Source: Castanea sativa (Eukaryota > Streptophyta > Magnoliopsida > Fagales > Fagaceae). Taken from it: a DNA stretch of 64,000 nucleotides. The position numbers and the translations under genes are program-made. Positions 13,985-26,533 of this stretch are shown here, one piece after another. The stretch's first letter is position 1, and every line of letters starts with the position of its first letter. Under the pieces are notes generated by a model. The model searched no databases. It worked only from the letters and a program-made list of their open reading frames with translations, and was not told the origin of the DNA. The stretch lies in the NCBI RefSeq assembly GCF_040712315.1, contig NC_134018.1, forward strand, positions 12,358,835-12,422,834, written 5' to 3'.

Positions 13985-15019
13985 CATTTAAGAGTAATGA
14001 AGCCATGAAGGTGTGCATCAGGAAAATTCACCTACCAACCTTAAGGATTTAGAAGAATTTTCCCCTTCTCTTTGGTAAAAACATTTGTTAAAGTACAATC
14101 AGTTGTTCTTTATTCTTCTACTGATGATTAGAATAAATTTTGTAGTCCTGAGGAAACAGTAGTTGGGTACTGATGCAGCATTTTCCATGAAATTAATTAT
14201 CCAGTTCTAATAGGCATGTGCTGGAACATTGCAATTATAAGTTACTTTATAACTTTGCCTGTCTCTGTCTAAATCATTTTTCTCCTTTTTTGTCTTTTAA
14301 TCCTTTCCAGATATTGAATGACATTACTGGAAATCTAGATGCCAGAAAAGCTTGCACTGGAGCAATGAAACTTCACAAGAAGTATTTAAAAAAGGTAACA
14401 TTCTTGTCTTGGACCTTTTTTATAGTCTTGAAATGCATTTAAAATCTTTCCTGGAGTAAGAAACAGTGAAACATGGCATAATAGGCTATAGTTTATAGAA
14501 GTGACTGAAACTGTCTAGAGTTTTAAGACTAAAAAAAGAAAAAGAAAAATGATCAAACTGCAAGATGTCATCTTAGCGCCAATCATTCAAAGAGTTTCAC
14601 TCTGGTGCTTTGTTTGTAGAACCTTTTGGTAGCCAAATTTTCCTGGTTATAACATAGGAATCCTTCAAATGTTACAATTTCATGGTCAACCAACTTTTCT
14701 CTCTGCTGGTCATGTTATTAGTGGCCATACTCCATCAACCTGTTCTAAAAGGGTCCCAGAGGCTATTAAAACAAAGGATATTACGCCAGAATGAAGCCAT
14801 TTTGTTGCCCTCACCATTTCTGGATAAACCAGTAGTGAAAGATTATGCTTGTATTTATACGTTTGATTTTGTACACTTTTTTCTGCCAACTGGAATCCAT
14901 GGGGTAGTAATATCCTCTATTCATCAGTTGTTTGTGTTGCTTTATTAAAAAGAAAAGCTCTTCCGCGTATTGCTTCAATTCACTGAACAACATTGTCACT
15001 GCAGGCCAAGAAGACATAA
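4473..15019 (+). CDS. TBC-domain Rab GTPase-activating protein (TBC1D15/Gyp-like)
   Basis: A Rab-GAP that should speed GTP hydrolysis by a Rab in vesicle traffic; the Rab partner is unknown. Eleven GT-AG exons fit in phase: 4473-4562, 5410-5505, 7345-7448, 8002-8258, 9335-9457, 10480-10568, 10890-10995, 12328-12425, 13477-13737, 14311-14394 and 15005-15019. The sum is 1323 nt, about 440 aa. The TBC domain begins with an IRGEVWEFLLG motif in exon 3. The catalytic arginine finger is seen as DVVR (about residues 185-188) and the glutamine finger as YCQG (Q about 223) in exon 5. Exons 6 to 8 carry the DLCSP, FxCFExLM and GDYLFAFRMLMVLFRREFSF blocks. The start is the first ATG giving the conserved MWRDPG opening. 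The C-terminus is Lys-rich. Exon 4 encodes a divergent acidic insert between TBC motifs, normal for this plant subgroup. Intron 2 holds a SINE and intron 7 is 1.3 kb. The exact subfamily number is not assigned. Confidence 0.93.
4665..4692. repeat. AT dinucleotide microsatellite in TBC intron 1
   Basis: A run of alternating AT followed by ACACACAC, just after exon 1 of the TBC gene. Confidence 0.8.
5632..5739 (+). mobile_element. tRNA-derived SINE in TBC intron
   Basis: A short element of 108 bp with an A-box-like TAGCTCAACTGG and a B-box-like GGGTTCAAAACCC, ending in an A-rich tail. It is flanked by the perfect 11-bp duplication TAAGATTAATA (5621-5631 and 5740-5750). It lies between exons 2 and 3 of the TBC gene, in the same orientation as transcription. 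Related copies are seen at 17328, 25170 and 63548. Confidence 0.8.
10327..10358. repeat. AT dinucleotide microsatellite in TBC intron 5
   Basis: About 16 AT units, 120 bases before exon 6. Confidence 0.85.
10604..10731. repeat. Short direct duplication in TBC intron 6
   Basis: The segment around TTTCACTTTAAGTAGTGTAC occurs near 10607 and again near 10700, a direct repeat of about 30 bp with roughly 93 bp spacing. It is probably a local duplication. Confidence 0.6.
13949..13981. repeat. Poly-A tract in TBC intron 9
   Basis: More than 30 consecutive A. Upstream is a CT-rich segment with 'GGTGTTACACCTTGACC'. It may be the tail of a retroposed fragment, but no TSD was found. Confidence 0.6.
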
Positions 15020-16965
15020 CTGTAAAGAAACCACATGATTTTTTTGGGCCAGTCAAGAAATAATGGATGTTTTTTCCTACTTGCTGGCGATTTGATTTGG
15101 CGAGCAATAATGATATACTTTAACTTGAGATTTTGTCTGAGTTCACAGAATCGTAAGATTGCTCCAGCAGCAAACCTTCCACAGAAATGAGTGTTGTATG
15201 TTCAAATAATCTTTCATTATTTGTATATCCAAAACAATTCTTTGCAAGATCTTACACAAATGTACTTTGTAAGCCCCTATTGTTTGTAACAATTACAAAA
15301 ATACAAAAGAAAGCTGATACACAATTGAAATCCATATCAATGAAATTAATTTTATTTGTAGTGGTGTATTTTCTTTTGGGAAGAAATGTGGGAACAGGAT
15401 GATTCAATTAGACAGCTAATATGCTTGCGTGGTCCAAGAAAACCAGAAGTCACAAGGCAAAACTAGAAAGAACATTGAAACTGATGACAAAAATTAAGTG
15501 TCCATTTGATACATTTTATTTTTGAGCAATGGTTATTACACATGCCATACACACGCTTGTTTTAGCTAAAATTGATTTCAATTAAAAACATGCATGCGTA
15601 TAGTGTGTGTGAGTTATTTTCCTTTATTTTTTGTGGGTTTTTAAAAATGAACTTTTTGAAAATGTTTAAATAAATAAATAAAAAGATTAAAATTTATACT
15701 TCAAAAAAAAATGTTGTTTTAAAAAGCCCTCCTTGAGGGAAGGCAAAATTTATTCTAGTAAAATCTCTTATAGTCGAATAAAAAATTTAAGATACCTAAA
15801 ATATATTGGTAATTTGGTCTAATGATAAAAGTGCATATCATGGAAATGGGCATCATAGTTTTAAAATAATAATAATAATAATACACTAATAAAAAAGAAA
15901 CTAGAGGTAAAATGTCTTACATTGCTAATTTTAAGAAATAGAATAGGAAGGGAATTTTTTTTATTTTTTTCCTAGGAAGGGAAACTAAAGTGCGCATTTG
16001 AGATCATTTACTTTTATTGGCTTATTGGACTTTCCAAAATAAGTTGGTGAAGAGTACAATTCATCTAAAAACAAGTCTTTTAAAAATGGGACATAAAATT
16101 GAATAAGATATAAATCAATTCTGGCAAACGAACCCTAAGCATTGGGCAAAGATGATACAAAAATGCCTTTTCAAATCAAGGTTCCCAAAACGCCCCTCTT
16201 AAAAAAGAACCTTCTCACATACAGGAAAAGCAGGGAAAAAAAATTTGTTTATTCACTTTTTCACCTGTTCATTATAAAACTTTTTTTTTTTTTGGGTAGG
16301 AATTCATTATAAAGCTTGGAGCCATATTGTTGTAACCTATAAAGTTCATACTCAAATCATAGTCTTTACTTGTATTTGATTAGAATTGAATATATATGAC
16401 ATAATCTCATTTCTGGTTAACTAAACTGACTCTGACCTATACGGTGCAAAGTTCCATAATTTTTTGTCCATTGTCCTCTATTTTCTAGTACTCAGATTAA
16501 AGGGTTTCACTATATTCGGTTTAATTGATGTTAATTATCATAAAGTGCTTCATATTAGAGACTCAGAAATAAGAATCTTTCTCAATTGGTAGGTTCTGCT
16601 AGTAACTAGTAAGGTCTAAATTTCATTTGCAGTCTTGCTTAGAAACCCAGTCTACCTAAATAAAGTCCTTGGTTATGAAAAGTGAAATTAACTCATTTGC
16701 ATCTCATTGCTCATGCTATGAGATGCAAAAGTTTAATCATTGAAGAGGACACTTCTTCAGCTGCTTCTTTCCTGCATATGGAAGATAGTGGATAGTTCCA
16801 AAGTAGGTTATGGGGGACTCTTTTTCAGAAAGAATTCACAGAAGTCTTGGAACGAGTTAGATTGAATCTTCAGGATTTTCAGCTTTTGTAAGATTCAATT
16901 GCTTGAAACTTGAAAGCAGTTAACGCGGTTGGTATGTCCTTCATAGCTAAGTCTATTCAAACTTA
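15020..16965. other. 3' flank of the TBC gene and intergenic DNA
   Basis: The first few hundred bases are probably the TBC 3'UTR, though no clear polyadenylation signal was fixed. The remainder is AT-rich with poly-A/T runs and an AAT triplet run near 15867. No gene was seen. Confidence 0.45.
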
Positions 16966-17236
16966 GAGTGTATTTGGATACCTCTTATAGCTGAAAACTA
17001 AAAACAGTGTAGCAAAATAATTTTTAAATGTGCGAATAGTGCCGTATGATCCATTTTTAATGAAAATTTTGCTAAAAAAAGAGGTTTGTAGGTCCCATGA
17101 ACAGTGCATGAGATCCACTGACAGATGCATTTTTTAGTCTTGGGTGTGACATTTTAGTTACTGTAGCCGTGGGTCCCACGGAGCATAAACGCCAGACGCA
17201 AAACGTTGAGAGATTCAGCAGTATCCAAACGCTCAT
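16966..17236. mobile_element. MITE with GTTTGGATAC-type terminal repeats
   Basis: The left end reads GAGTGTATTTGGATAC. The right end, on the other strand, reads GAGCGTTTGGATAC after two extra bases. TTA flanks both sides (16963-16965 and 17237-17239), as for PIF/Harbinger-type MITEs. The interior contains AAACTAAAAACAGTGTAGCA, which recurs almost unchanged at about 36253, so a dispersed family is present. Confidence 0.6.
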
Positions 17237-17327
17237 TTAATGTCAAGCTTGGAGTGTCAAAAGAAGCCAATCATCTTATGCTCTCAACATATTTTCAGTT
17301 AACTAGCTTGGATGATTGAAAGCATAT

Positions 17328-17424
17328 TGCCAGGAGCCTTGTAGCTCCGTGGCATTATCTGATTCTCCCAATGAGGAAATTAGGGTGTGAATCCCCCCTC
17401 TCACATTTCTTGCAAGAAAAACAA
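17328..17424 (+). mobile_element. tRNA-derived SINE
   Basis: A 97-bp element opening near GCCTTGTAGCTCCGTGGCA (A-box-like) with a B-box-like GGGTGTGAATCCCCC and an A-rich tail. It is flanked by the perfect 13-bp duplication ATTGAAAGCATAT (17315-17327 and 17425-17437). A third copy of the same 13-mer lies near 17552, so part of this flank may have duplicated earlier. Confidence 0.8.
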
Positions 17425-18410
17425 ATTGAAAGCATATCAGATGGATTGTTACATACAATTTTGTTGATAATATGGCCACTTAGATATAGTAAAATATTCA
17501 GCCCCGAATCCTACAATATTTTTTCTTCTCATTAGGTGGCTTGGTTGGTTAATTGAAAGCATATCACATTTTGTTTAGATATCTATTTCTTGAGAAAATT
17601 CATGTCTATAGTCTTTTCTTTTCTGCTTGCCTCGCCTTTTTGAGGTTCCATCTTCTATCATATAGGCCTCATTTAATTTAATCAACGAGCTAGACGATGA
17701 AAGCATTAATTTTTCCATCTTCCATCATATATAACCAGTTTGTACTATGACATGTTTGATGTTCCTCTTAGTACCAGATTACTCATGTCTGCTATAAATC
17801 ATATCTGTTGAGGAGACATAAAGCCATATGACTTGCCCCATGCAGCCCCAAGCCCTACCACTCGAGCTAAATATATTTGCGAGCTAGAAATTCTAAAATT
17901 AAAATTTTCCAATGTGTATGAAAGGTTGAAGTCAATTCAAAACCAACATATTTGAAGACCAAAGTTCCAAAAAATTTCACAACACTTTTTTTATAAATAA
18001 AAAAATAAGTGCTAGGAAACAAAAAGACAGTGAACCAGTCACTCTTCAGTGTAGAATATCTGTCAGATACCATGTGAATCCATCGTTATATAAAAACTAC
18101 TTGTTATAATTTCATACAGATAATCATAATTTCTGTTTCAACTTGTTACATCCTCCGCATCTGCCATTGGAACCAACTGATAATAAAACAGGCCTTGAAA
18201 TCCTAGTTGTGCCATTTCCTCATTTTCCATCCACCCAAGTGTAAAAACATCCTCTGATGCTGAGACAGAACAATTATGATATGAGAGAAAGCATTGTACT
18301 TAGTTGCATGGAGGTGCTGAACTTGTTTAACTAAATCCAAGAAATGTAAATTCTCACCAAAGCAAACTCCCTACTAGGTGGAAAGAGTTCATGCAAAAAT
18401 CCCCAAATCA
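17425..18410. other. Intergenic DNA, COBRA-like 3' flank
   Basis: No gene was recognised. The 18100-18410 part is likely the 3'UTR of the - strand COBRA-like gene. Confidence 0.4.
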
Positions 18411-21348
18411 TCATATATGGAAGTGATCCGTCATAAGCATAAAAGTCACAGCTGTGATGAACATGATTGCCAGGAAATTAACATGGGATTGGTGCCCAGA
18501 ATTTCCTGGCCGGGGAATTTCTGTAGGAAGCGCACACTCTTCACCATTGAAAAGAAGTCTTGTTGGGAATCCATCACCAAGTTGTACATTGATTCCAGGT
18601 GTGAGTTTCTTTGAGAATGAAATAACTGTTTGCTGCTTGCCAGGCACTCTTGGGTCATACAATTTAGTCCCATTTGTCTCTCCCATCAAGAAATTCAAAC
18701 CCTTTATCCCTTGTAAGAAGATGGTATCATTTAGGTCTGGTAAGCTGGTACCATTGAAAGAGTAAGCTTTTTCAAAACCCGGAAACGCCTTTTTCATTTG
18801 AATTGCAGTGTACCAATCCTCGAAAGGTGACTCGCCCCAGTTAAAGAGTGTAATCCGAGCTGTCCATCCACTCCTGTAATCAGTGTCAAGATGCCAATTG
18901 ATGCTAACCCCACAATTGTCTGGACAAGGCATTGGTTTTGGTATGTGTTTGTGTTTAATTTTAGCCCAGGCTTTTGCTTTCTCCGTTCTGTTTACAAAAG
19001 GCACAAGAAGGGCTTCCGGTGGAAGAAGCATTGCTGCAGCATTCTGATTGCAAGTGTCTGATTCGGAACAACCACAAGCACAAGTGTTGCAAGGAATGAC
19101 ACTAGAATTGTAGTATGCTGAATAAGAAACACAGCATCTAGCTTGCTTAACCTTGGGACGTGTAATGTTGCATACTACTTGCCAACTTGCAACAGCACTA
19201 GTTGTAGCCGCAAGCCCACTTGGGTCAGGAAACTCTGATGGATCAACTCTGATTGGAGGGCCACACTTGTATTGCGGATTAACAACACCACTGATAGCCC
19301 ATTTCTGTGGCGGATTCAGAGCAGTTCTATTCATGTCAGGAGGTAGCTTATAGACTTGCAATTGAAAAATAGACATTGATTTGCTCTCATCCATTACTTT
19401 GGGCAAGATGGTTCCATTTCTGCAGCAAAAAGGTAACTTTCCAACTTTGCTATCATTTTTTAAATAAGGAGGGAGGTCAGAAATGGTTGGCCTCTTTTCA
19501 CAGTTCATGACTTGAGAGAAATCAAGGTCTGCATAGTATTTGGCAGCAGGGCCATAGACACAAGTGGCACCATCCTTTTTGTGAGTGAAGGCTCCTCTCA
19601 TGCTGTAAATGAACTCTCCTCTCATCCACTCCCAGGTTAAATTCCAGTGATCAAGACGGCCTAATGGGTGGCTGTTATCGATGGTCACTTGGGCAAGATA
19701 GTTGCCTGGAAAGGCTTGGAGCACATCATATGAGAAAGAGAGATCACCAGACTGACGAGGCAAGAATTTGGTCTTTTTAGTGGCTTTAGCCTTGTATTTT
19801 GGATCTCTTTTACAGCATACATACATCACACTAGCCCCTGGGAAACAAATTTGCACAAAGTAAGTTCGGAGATGTCTTGCATTATATGAATGCAAAATAA
19901 TGCTAGCAATGTACAATGTATTCTATTGTATAAATACAAAACCGTGTTTTGATACACCTTTAAATTAGGAACATTTAATAGGAATCATGAAATTGATCCA
20001 TTTCAAACAAACCCGATGATACTGAAAAAGTTGTTACCGTCCAAAGTAACTTTGCTTTTTAGTAAAAACAAAGAAGCTAACATCAAGAAGAACAAAATAC
20101 TTTTGTTTGGATGATTGAAAATTGCAGGCAATGAAATTTATCAAGAGTCAGCTTTTGATAAAGTGCTATATCTATTGTAATTCCTGAGGTTGAAAAGAAG
20201 GAACCCATTTTACATCCTTGGGACCTTTTCAATGAAAACATTTAATTTTTTCTTAATCTCTAAAAAGAATCGCATCCTATTCCTAAGAAAAAGCTGTACC
20301 TTTTCAAACTTCTGAACCATAATTTTCAGTATGTTTTTGTTTCCACAAGCATGAATATATTGAAAGAAAAGCTATATCTTTCCCTCCTGAAAATCAACTA
20401 GCAAGGCTCCTTTTCAGATTTTCTGGATAAAAATTCCTCCTCCCAAATAGTTTTTTAATAATTTGAACCTTCATATTAAGCAAGTTATTATCAAATTGAG
20501 GTTCTTGTTCATAGCTTTACTTATTCATTAGAATCCCATGTTAGATTACAAAACAAAATCACTATACGCCTTGCTAATTCCACAAAAGTTTCATTCAACA
20601 CATATATAACTACATGATTAAAAATTACCCTTCTCTTATAATTTTTTATCTATTAATGTTTGAAATAAAAACTTTGTTGCAAAAATAAAATTTCCATTCT
20701 ATAACCACATTCATGCAAACAAATATGAACCTTAAAAAACAACAAAATAAACTTACCACGACGATGTGGTGCAGGACACTTATACCCATCATTTTCAAGC
20801 CTAATTGTCTTTGGCATTGGAACCCCAGGCGGCTTCACCCCAAACTGTGTCCCGGTTAAATCCACAACCACCTGAATCTGAGTCTCGTCCCCAGCGGTTT
20901 CAATTGCCGTCTTCAAGTCCGCAGTTGGGTACCCCACCAAGTAAGTCCCGTTCCCGACCGGGGCTGGGAAATCAGTCGAGTCCACAAGGATGGCTCCGGT
21001 AGCCGTCACCAAAATCTCATTGTGGTGAAACCCAATGAACATCTTCCATGCCTTGAGCTCATGGACCCCGGCATTGAATATTATTGCCTGGGACTTAAAC
21101 GCCCACGCCTGCGCCGTCACATTCTTCACGTGAGGATACTCTTTCTCGCGACTAATGAAGGTGTATGTGAGAAAGATCCCATTACAGTCTTCTTGCTCGG
21201 GCGGAGGGGCAGCCGTCTTGGGGTCTTCGTCGTAGTCTTGTCCATAAGAAACCTCAAATGTATAACAAAACAACACAGCTAACAACAATGTTACGTAAAA
21301 GGGCTTTGCATGGTGCCATGCAATTCTCATCCCTGGTGTTTTTGTCAT
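18411..21348 (-). CDS. COBRA-like GPI-anchored protein, large (COBL7-11) class
   Basis: COBRA family proteins are extracellular and GPI-anchored, and act in cellulose orientation and cell or tip growth. Two exons on -: 21348-20757 and 19837-18411. The phase-1 junction rebuilds the RRGASVMYVCC passage, giving about 672 aa, the usual size of the long subfamily. A hydrophobic segment at residues about 15-36 ending near SYGQ looks like a signal peptide. The first ~200 residues form the extra N-terminal domain (DCNGIFLTYTF) specific to this class. The COBRA core follows, with the hallmark CCVS near residue 431 and the Cys-rich CNTCACGC just after it. Many N-x-S/T sites are present. The C-terminal hydrophobic tail (about the last 22 residues, after HQSHVN) fits a GPI-attachment signal. 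The single intron is 919 bp. The large class is well supported, but the exact COBL number is not. Confidence 0.93.
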
Positions 21349-22939
21349 TGCTTAATGAGGCAATGACTTTTGTGCTTGTGTTTATGCCTTTTGCTTTTGC
21401 TTTTGCTTTTGTTTTGTTTTGTTTTTTTGTTTTTGGTATTCAACTTTTTTTTGGGTTTTGAAATGAAGAAAAAGAGCGGCGGAGGAGAGGAGGAGCAACC
21501 GCGCGAGGACGCGGGGCGAGGGAGGTGCAGAGGAGTCAGAGACCCTAGAAGATTGAGAGGTGAATGGTTTAAATTTGAGAAGAGGCAATGGAAGACTGAG
21601 TCAAGCTAAATTCTCTTCCTCTAGTTTTAGCTTAGGATTCGGAGGAGGGGTTGCAAAAGAATGTGTTGTGTCCGTGTGCATGTGTGAGTACACATCGCAT
21701 CATATTGCATAGGAAACTTATATAGTAAGAGATGGTTGGTTTGGAATACAAACACTCTGTCGTACTCTTTATGTTCCACTTTATACTCTATTAATGATAA
21801 CTTGTTGCATATTTTTTTGACTTTCCTTATAAATAACCAATTTTTAGTATGGAAAAAAAAAATCAAACACATGTCATGCTATAATTGGGGGAGTATAAAG
21901 TAAAATATAAAAAGTAAAACAAATGATTTATATTTATTTTTCTTGGTAGTCATTTTAAAGACAGTTAAGCTACTTGATAGCCGTTATTTTCATTTTTAAA
22001 ATTCCAACAGTTTCTCGTTCTTTTCTGTTTTTGTTTTTGAGAACATGTTTCTCAAACCTTTAGTTGATACATTGTAATTGATATACAATAAAAATTATAA
22101 TAATATAGTGATGAATTGCAAAAATAATGTCACCATTAATTACAACTTACCATCCCAATAAATGTGTTAGAAACCAAAAAACTAGCTTGAGCAGGCCCAA
22201 AATGGACGTGTTTGGAACTTTGGATCCAACTGTTTAATGAAAACAAGAATGGTTAATCAATTTGGTTGCCAAGAGTTGTGACAAAAGGTTTTTTATTTTT
22301 TTTTTGAGAAGAAGTTGTGACAAAGAAGAGAGTTGAATTTAGCATTGGCCCTTTGACCTGCTTTCTATTTTCAATAATTAAAATTTTCGCTGTCTCAAAA
22401 TATAGAAATCAAATAAAGCATAATGAGATTACCAATAAAATAGTCTTAAGCCAAGTGTTCATTTGGCTATTAACACTAAGAATTCTAATTTCTTTTCCAT
22501 GACATGCGTGCGCTTGTAGCCAAGGGACCACAATGCCTTACGGCTGAGTTCCAGCATGGCACGGAGGTCTACGAGCAAACATGGTCCTCATTCCAAAAGC
22601 ATCCCAGAAATTAGCCTGAATCAAACATGCCTAGACCATCTCTTCCCATAAGCATTTTGCAACTTCCAGAATATCATATCATCCAAACATATTTTAGACG
22701 AATTTGGGAAAAAAAAAAATCAAACTTAAGTAACCACTTTGCAAAGACATTTTATTGAAACATATAATTGCTAGAATTATGATTAAGTAATTAAATTCAC
22801 AATTGTCTAAAAGCTTAGCCTTTTGGACAGTCTAATTTATCAATAACAATTAAGGAAAACTTCAATTAAGACTTTAACATAATACAAAAGAACACCATTT
22901 AATTCGAAAGCATTAACCTATAAATTCAAATCAATTATG

Positions 22940-22991
<52 letters not shown>

Positions 22992-23508
22992 TTTAATACA
23001 AGATAGAATTCTACTCTAACCTATCAATTATGTTATATTAATTCTTTTAAAGTTTTTTTTTATTTTTTATTTTTTGAACTTCCATGGACATTGACATGTT
23101 TATATTCGACAAAAGCCTACAAGAGGACAGAGTATTGGACCCTTGTTCCTTCAAATTAATCGAAGACTTGTCGAATTCTTGCTGAAGAAACATTATACAA
23201 TGTCAAAACATTAATAATGTGGGGTTCAAGTAAAATTTATCTGCTTCAGTTCGTGCCCATAATACAGCAAGTGCGAAGAAAAAAAAATGTTTTGGCAGAA
23301 TAGTATATATCCTGAAGAATTGATACTCCGCAAAACCATACCCTGCTAATTCCTGGTGTCAAACTATTGCATTTCTTCGCAGCAAAAGATGTGTGTGTTG
23401 TAAATCATGTAGAAGGCATGTACACAAAAGCGAATAAAAGCCTCTTTACTTTTTCATTATGCACTTGGTGTACCACTACTATAAATCTATGACATAGATA
23501 CACTTGGG
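21349..23508. other. Intergenic DNA between COBRA-like 5' end and DDRGK1 3' end
   Basis: The COBRA-like 5' leader region holds AAAGC/AAAAC purine runs on its sense strand (21380-21430). No extra gene was seen in this gap; several short open frames here have no recognisable content. A long TA microsatellite is at 22940-22982. Confidence 0.5.
22940..22982. repeat. TA dinucleotide microsatellite
   Basis: About 21 TA units followed by poly-T. Confidence 0.9.
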
Positions 23509-26491
23509 TCAAGAGACACTGATCTCCTCCACGTTGCTGATTTCCTCAACAAACTGGGCTTTTGGCTCCAAATCAATGAACTGGTTGGACTTACTAGCTA
23601 AGTGTGAAATGCTAACCCTCCCCTGACGCTTGATATAGTCAGCAACAGCTTTCATTTCTTCTTGTGAGATGTATATGTATTTTCCTCTATCATCCATTAC
23701 ACCAGAAAGTCGCCCTAAGACAAACACCAAATCCAACATCAAAATCCTCAACAACAGAACTGCACTGTCTTAATAAAACATGATTCAGTGTTAAAAAATA
23801 CACGCACAAAAGAAGTATGACTTAAGGTATGAAACAACCAGCGCATGGTAGATGTCTTTTTATCTGTCTATGAATGAGGTGGTTTGGATATACTTGACAA
23901 TTTAATGAGAAAACAGAGAATTTTAGGATATTGGAAAGAGAACGACTGTTTGGGCAACAGACCACCTGAAACTACTTGATTTATCTATTAGACTAATCAA
24001 TAAGGTGAATAGGCAGTTGAAATGGTAAGAATACTATTCATTTACAAACACCAACTATCAGAGGATTAAACCAAAGTAAATGAAAGATTCACGGAAGAAA
24101 CATTATACAGCATGACCATTCCCAAGGAAATAGATTTTTTTTAATAAATAAATAAAAAAGGAGCTATTTTTCAAAAAATCAAAGCCGGATTGTGGAGGTA
24201 GAAGTGGTGAATGACGGTCGCATCCTAAAACATAATGGGAACATATAATCTGGATCAACACATGGGATAATGGAGACTACAAAACACAATATTCTATGCA
24301 GAAGAATTACAAAGAAAACAGAAACTCTAAGACTATGCCCAAGAACAGAGAGAAAAATACAAAACAATCAAATGAGAATAGGCCAAACGTAAAAGAGAAC
24401 ATAGAAAACTGCATATGTTTTATAAAGTTTGATTATACAAATAGGTTCTAGAAGAAAAGGGGAGTTAAATTGGACATGGAAGAATTATGAAGCAGGTTTT
24501 AGACATTATATATTTCACATGATAGAAAACACCTTCGAGATTCTAAAATGAGGAAGTAATTTAGGTTATCTTTGACTGCGAAAGTTTCAAAACGGCTCTA
24601 TTGATTGTTTGAAACAAGATAGTCAATACAACAAAAAGGAAATGTGACAAGACATGACAATCATACCCATACTCTCCAGGGAGGTGATCCGATTGATACA
24701 TTCCTGCATCAACCAAAAGTTGTAATTGCAAAATTAGAAAGCTATACTTTGTGTAAAATAAAGCAATGAGACGACACAAACCACAATGCACTATCCCTAT
24801 CTCTTGTGTTGATAGACAGATGCAGACCTACAAGATAAACCTTAAAAGGCTAGTGGACAGACAAAACATGGGTATTAATTGCTTGAAAACAGAGTGAAAT
24901 CTCAATTCATCTTCACTGTCCAATAGAAACATATCGATTACAGCGTCTAGAATCATAAGGGCGGATAAAGAATACCTGAGTGCGTAATTTGAATTCTGCA
25001 GCAATATCTTCTAATTGAACACATTTGTGGTTCTGCAAGATCACACCAAACAAGTTGAAAAAAAAAAAAATCTGCTCATCATCTTTTGACATATCTGTAA
25101 AGTGAGTCCAAACATTATTATTGCATATGTTAGTAAATATTCCCTATCCCTTATGTACTTTCAACACTCACTTATTATCAATGCACTCTAGCTCAAATGG
25201 CACCTCCTCCCCTTGTAAGACAAAGGTGGAGGGTAAGGTTGTGGGTTCAAGACCCACTAGGTGCATATGTAACTGACCAATAAGGAAAAAAGTATTTTTA
25301 ACACTCGTGAAATAGAGAACAAAGTCCCCAAGAGGAATATATCAAACTCCAGGACTAGAAATTACCTTTATGTATTCAACGAAATGAGAAAGCATGTCCT
25401 GATTTCCATCCTGCACTTCATTCTCTGTAGTACCTTCAGCATCAATTGAAATTTCACCTTTCCACTTCTCAAACTCTAATGCAGCAGCTTCCTCCTCCCT
25501 GGCCTTTCGAGCCATGGCTTCTTCTTCCTATATGAGCCATGGAAAAATTCCTCAACAAGGAATCCCACATTTTCCCACATGTGCGCACACACACACACAT
25601 GCACAAAGGAAATGATCACTTACCAGCAAACGCTCCTTTGCCTCACGTTCCTCATCCTTCCTCCTTCGCATTTCTGCATACCGGTCCTGTTTAGTTAGCC
25701 TTGACTCTCTTGCAGCTTGTTCAGCCTTCATAACAATCATGTGGAACTTAGAACAAGAAGATTCTGATTATACAAATATAAATTTGAAACACAGTTCACC
25801 CGAACCAAGTGCCCATATATCTTCAAATAAATATTAAATATTTCAATATTTACAAGGCTAATACTTTCACTGTTTTCAGAAGCTCATTTCATTCATGATC
25901 CTCACCAGTTAATGAGAAATTTGAGAATTACTTAGCTACCACAACATTCCGATTCCCATAAAACTGAAACCTCAAACCTCATTCAAGACAATGGAAAGAT
26001 AGCTCTGGTTCAAAATCTTAATACTGTTCATTAAACTATAATTAGATCTAAGGGTAGATAGTTATGGCGAGCAAGGATTACTTGCCCATAACCACAATAT
26101 TGATGACATGTTAAAGATTAATAATAGCTGAAAACCATGTATAAAGATTTAAAAAAAATAATTTAAAAAGTTATATAAATTAAATAGATAAAATTAAATA
26201 AATAAATAAGAACAGGAACAGAAAATGTACCTGGCGCTGTGCTTCACGCTCTTGCCGTTTCTTTTCCCTTTTTGTTGATGCTTTGGCCTCATACTCACCC
26301 GCAACAACTTCTTCATCACTTTCATCAGCAGTTTCTGCATTCAAATTATAAATGATTACTTCAAAATACACTACCAAATTTCCAACATACATAAGGTAGT
26401 CATGGAAAGCAAAAGTCAAGTCCTATAAGCACACCTAGGATCAGAAATAACCAATATATGCACACTTTTGCAACTTATAAATGCTTCCATA

Positions 26492-26533
<42 letters not shown>
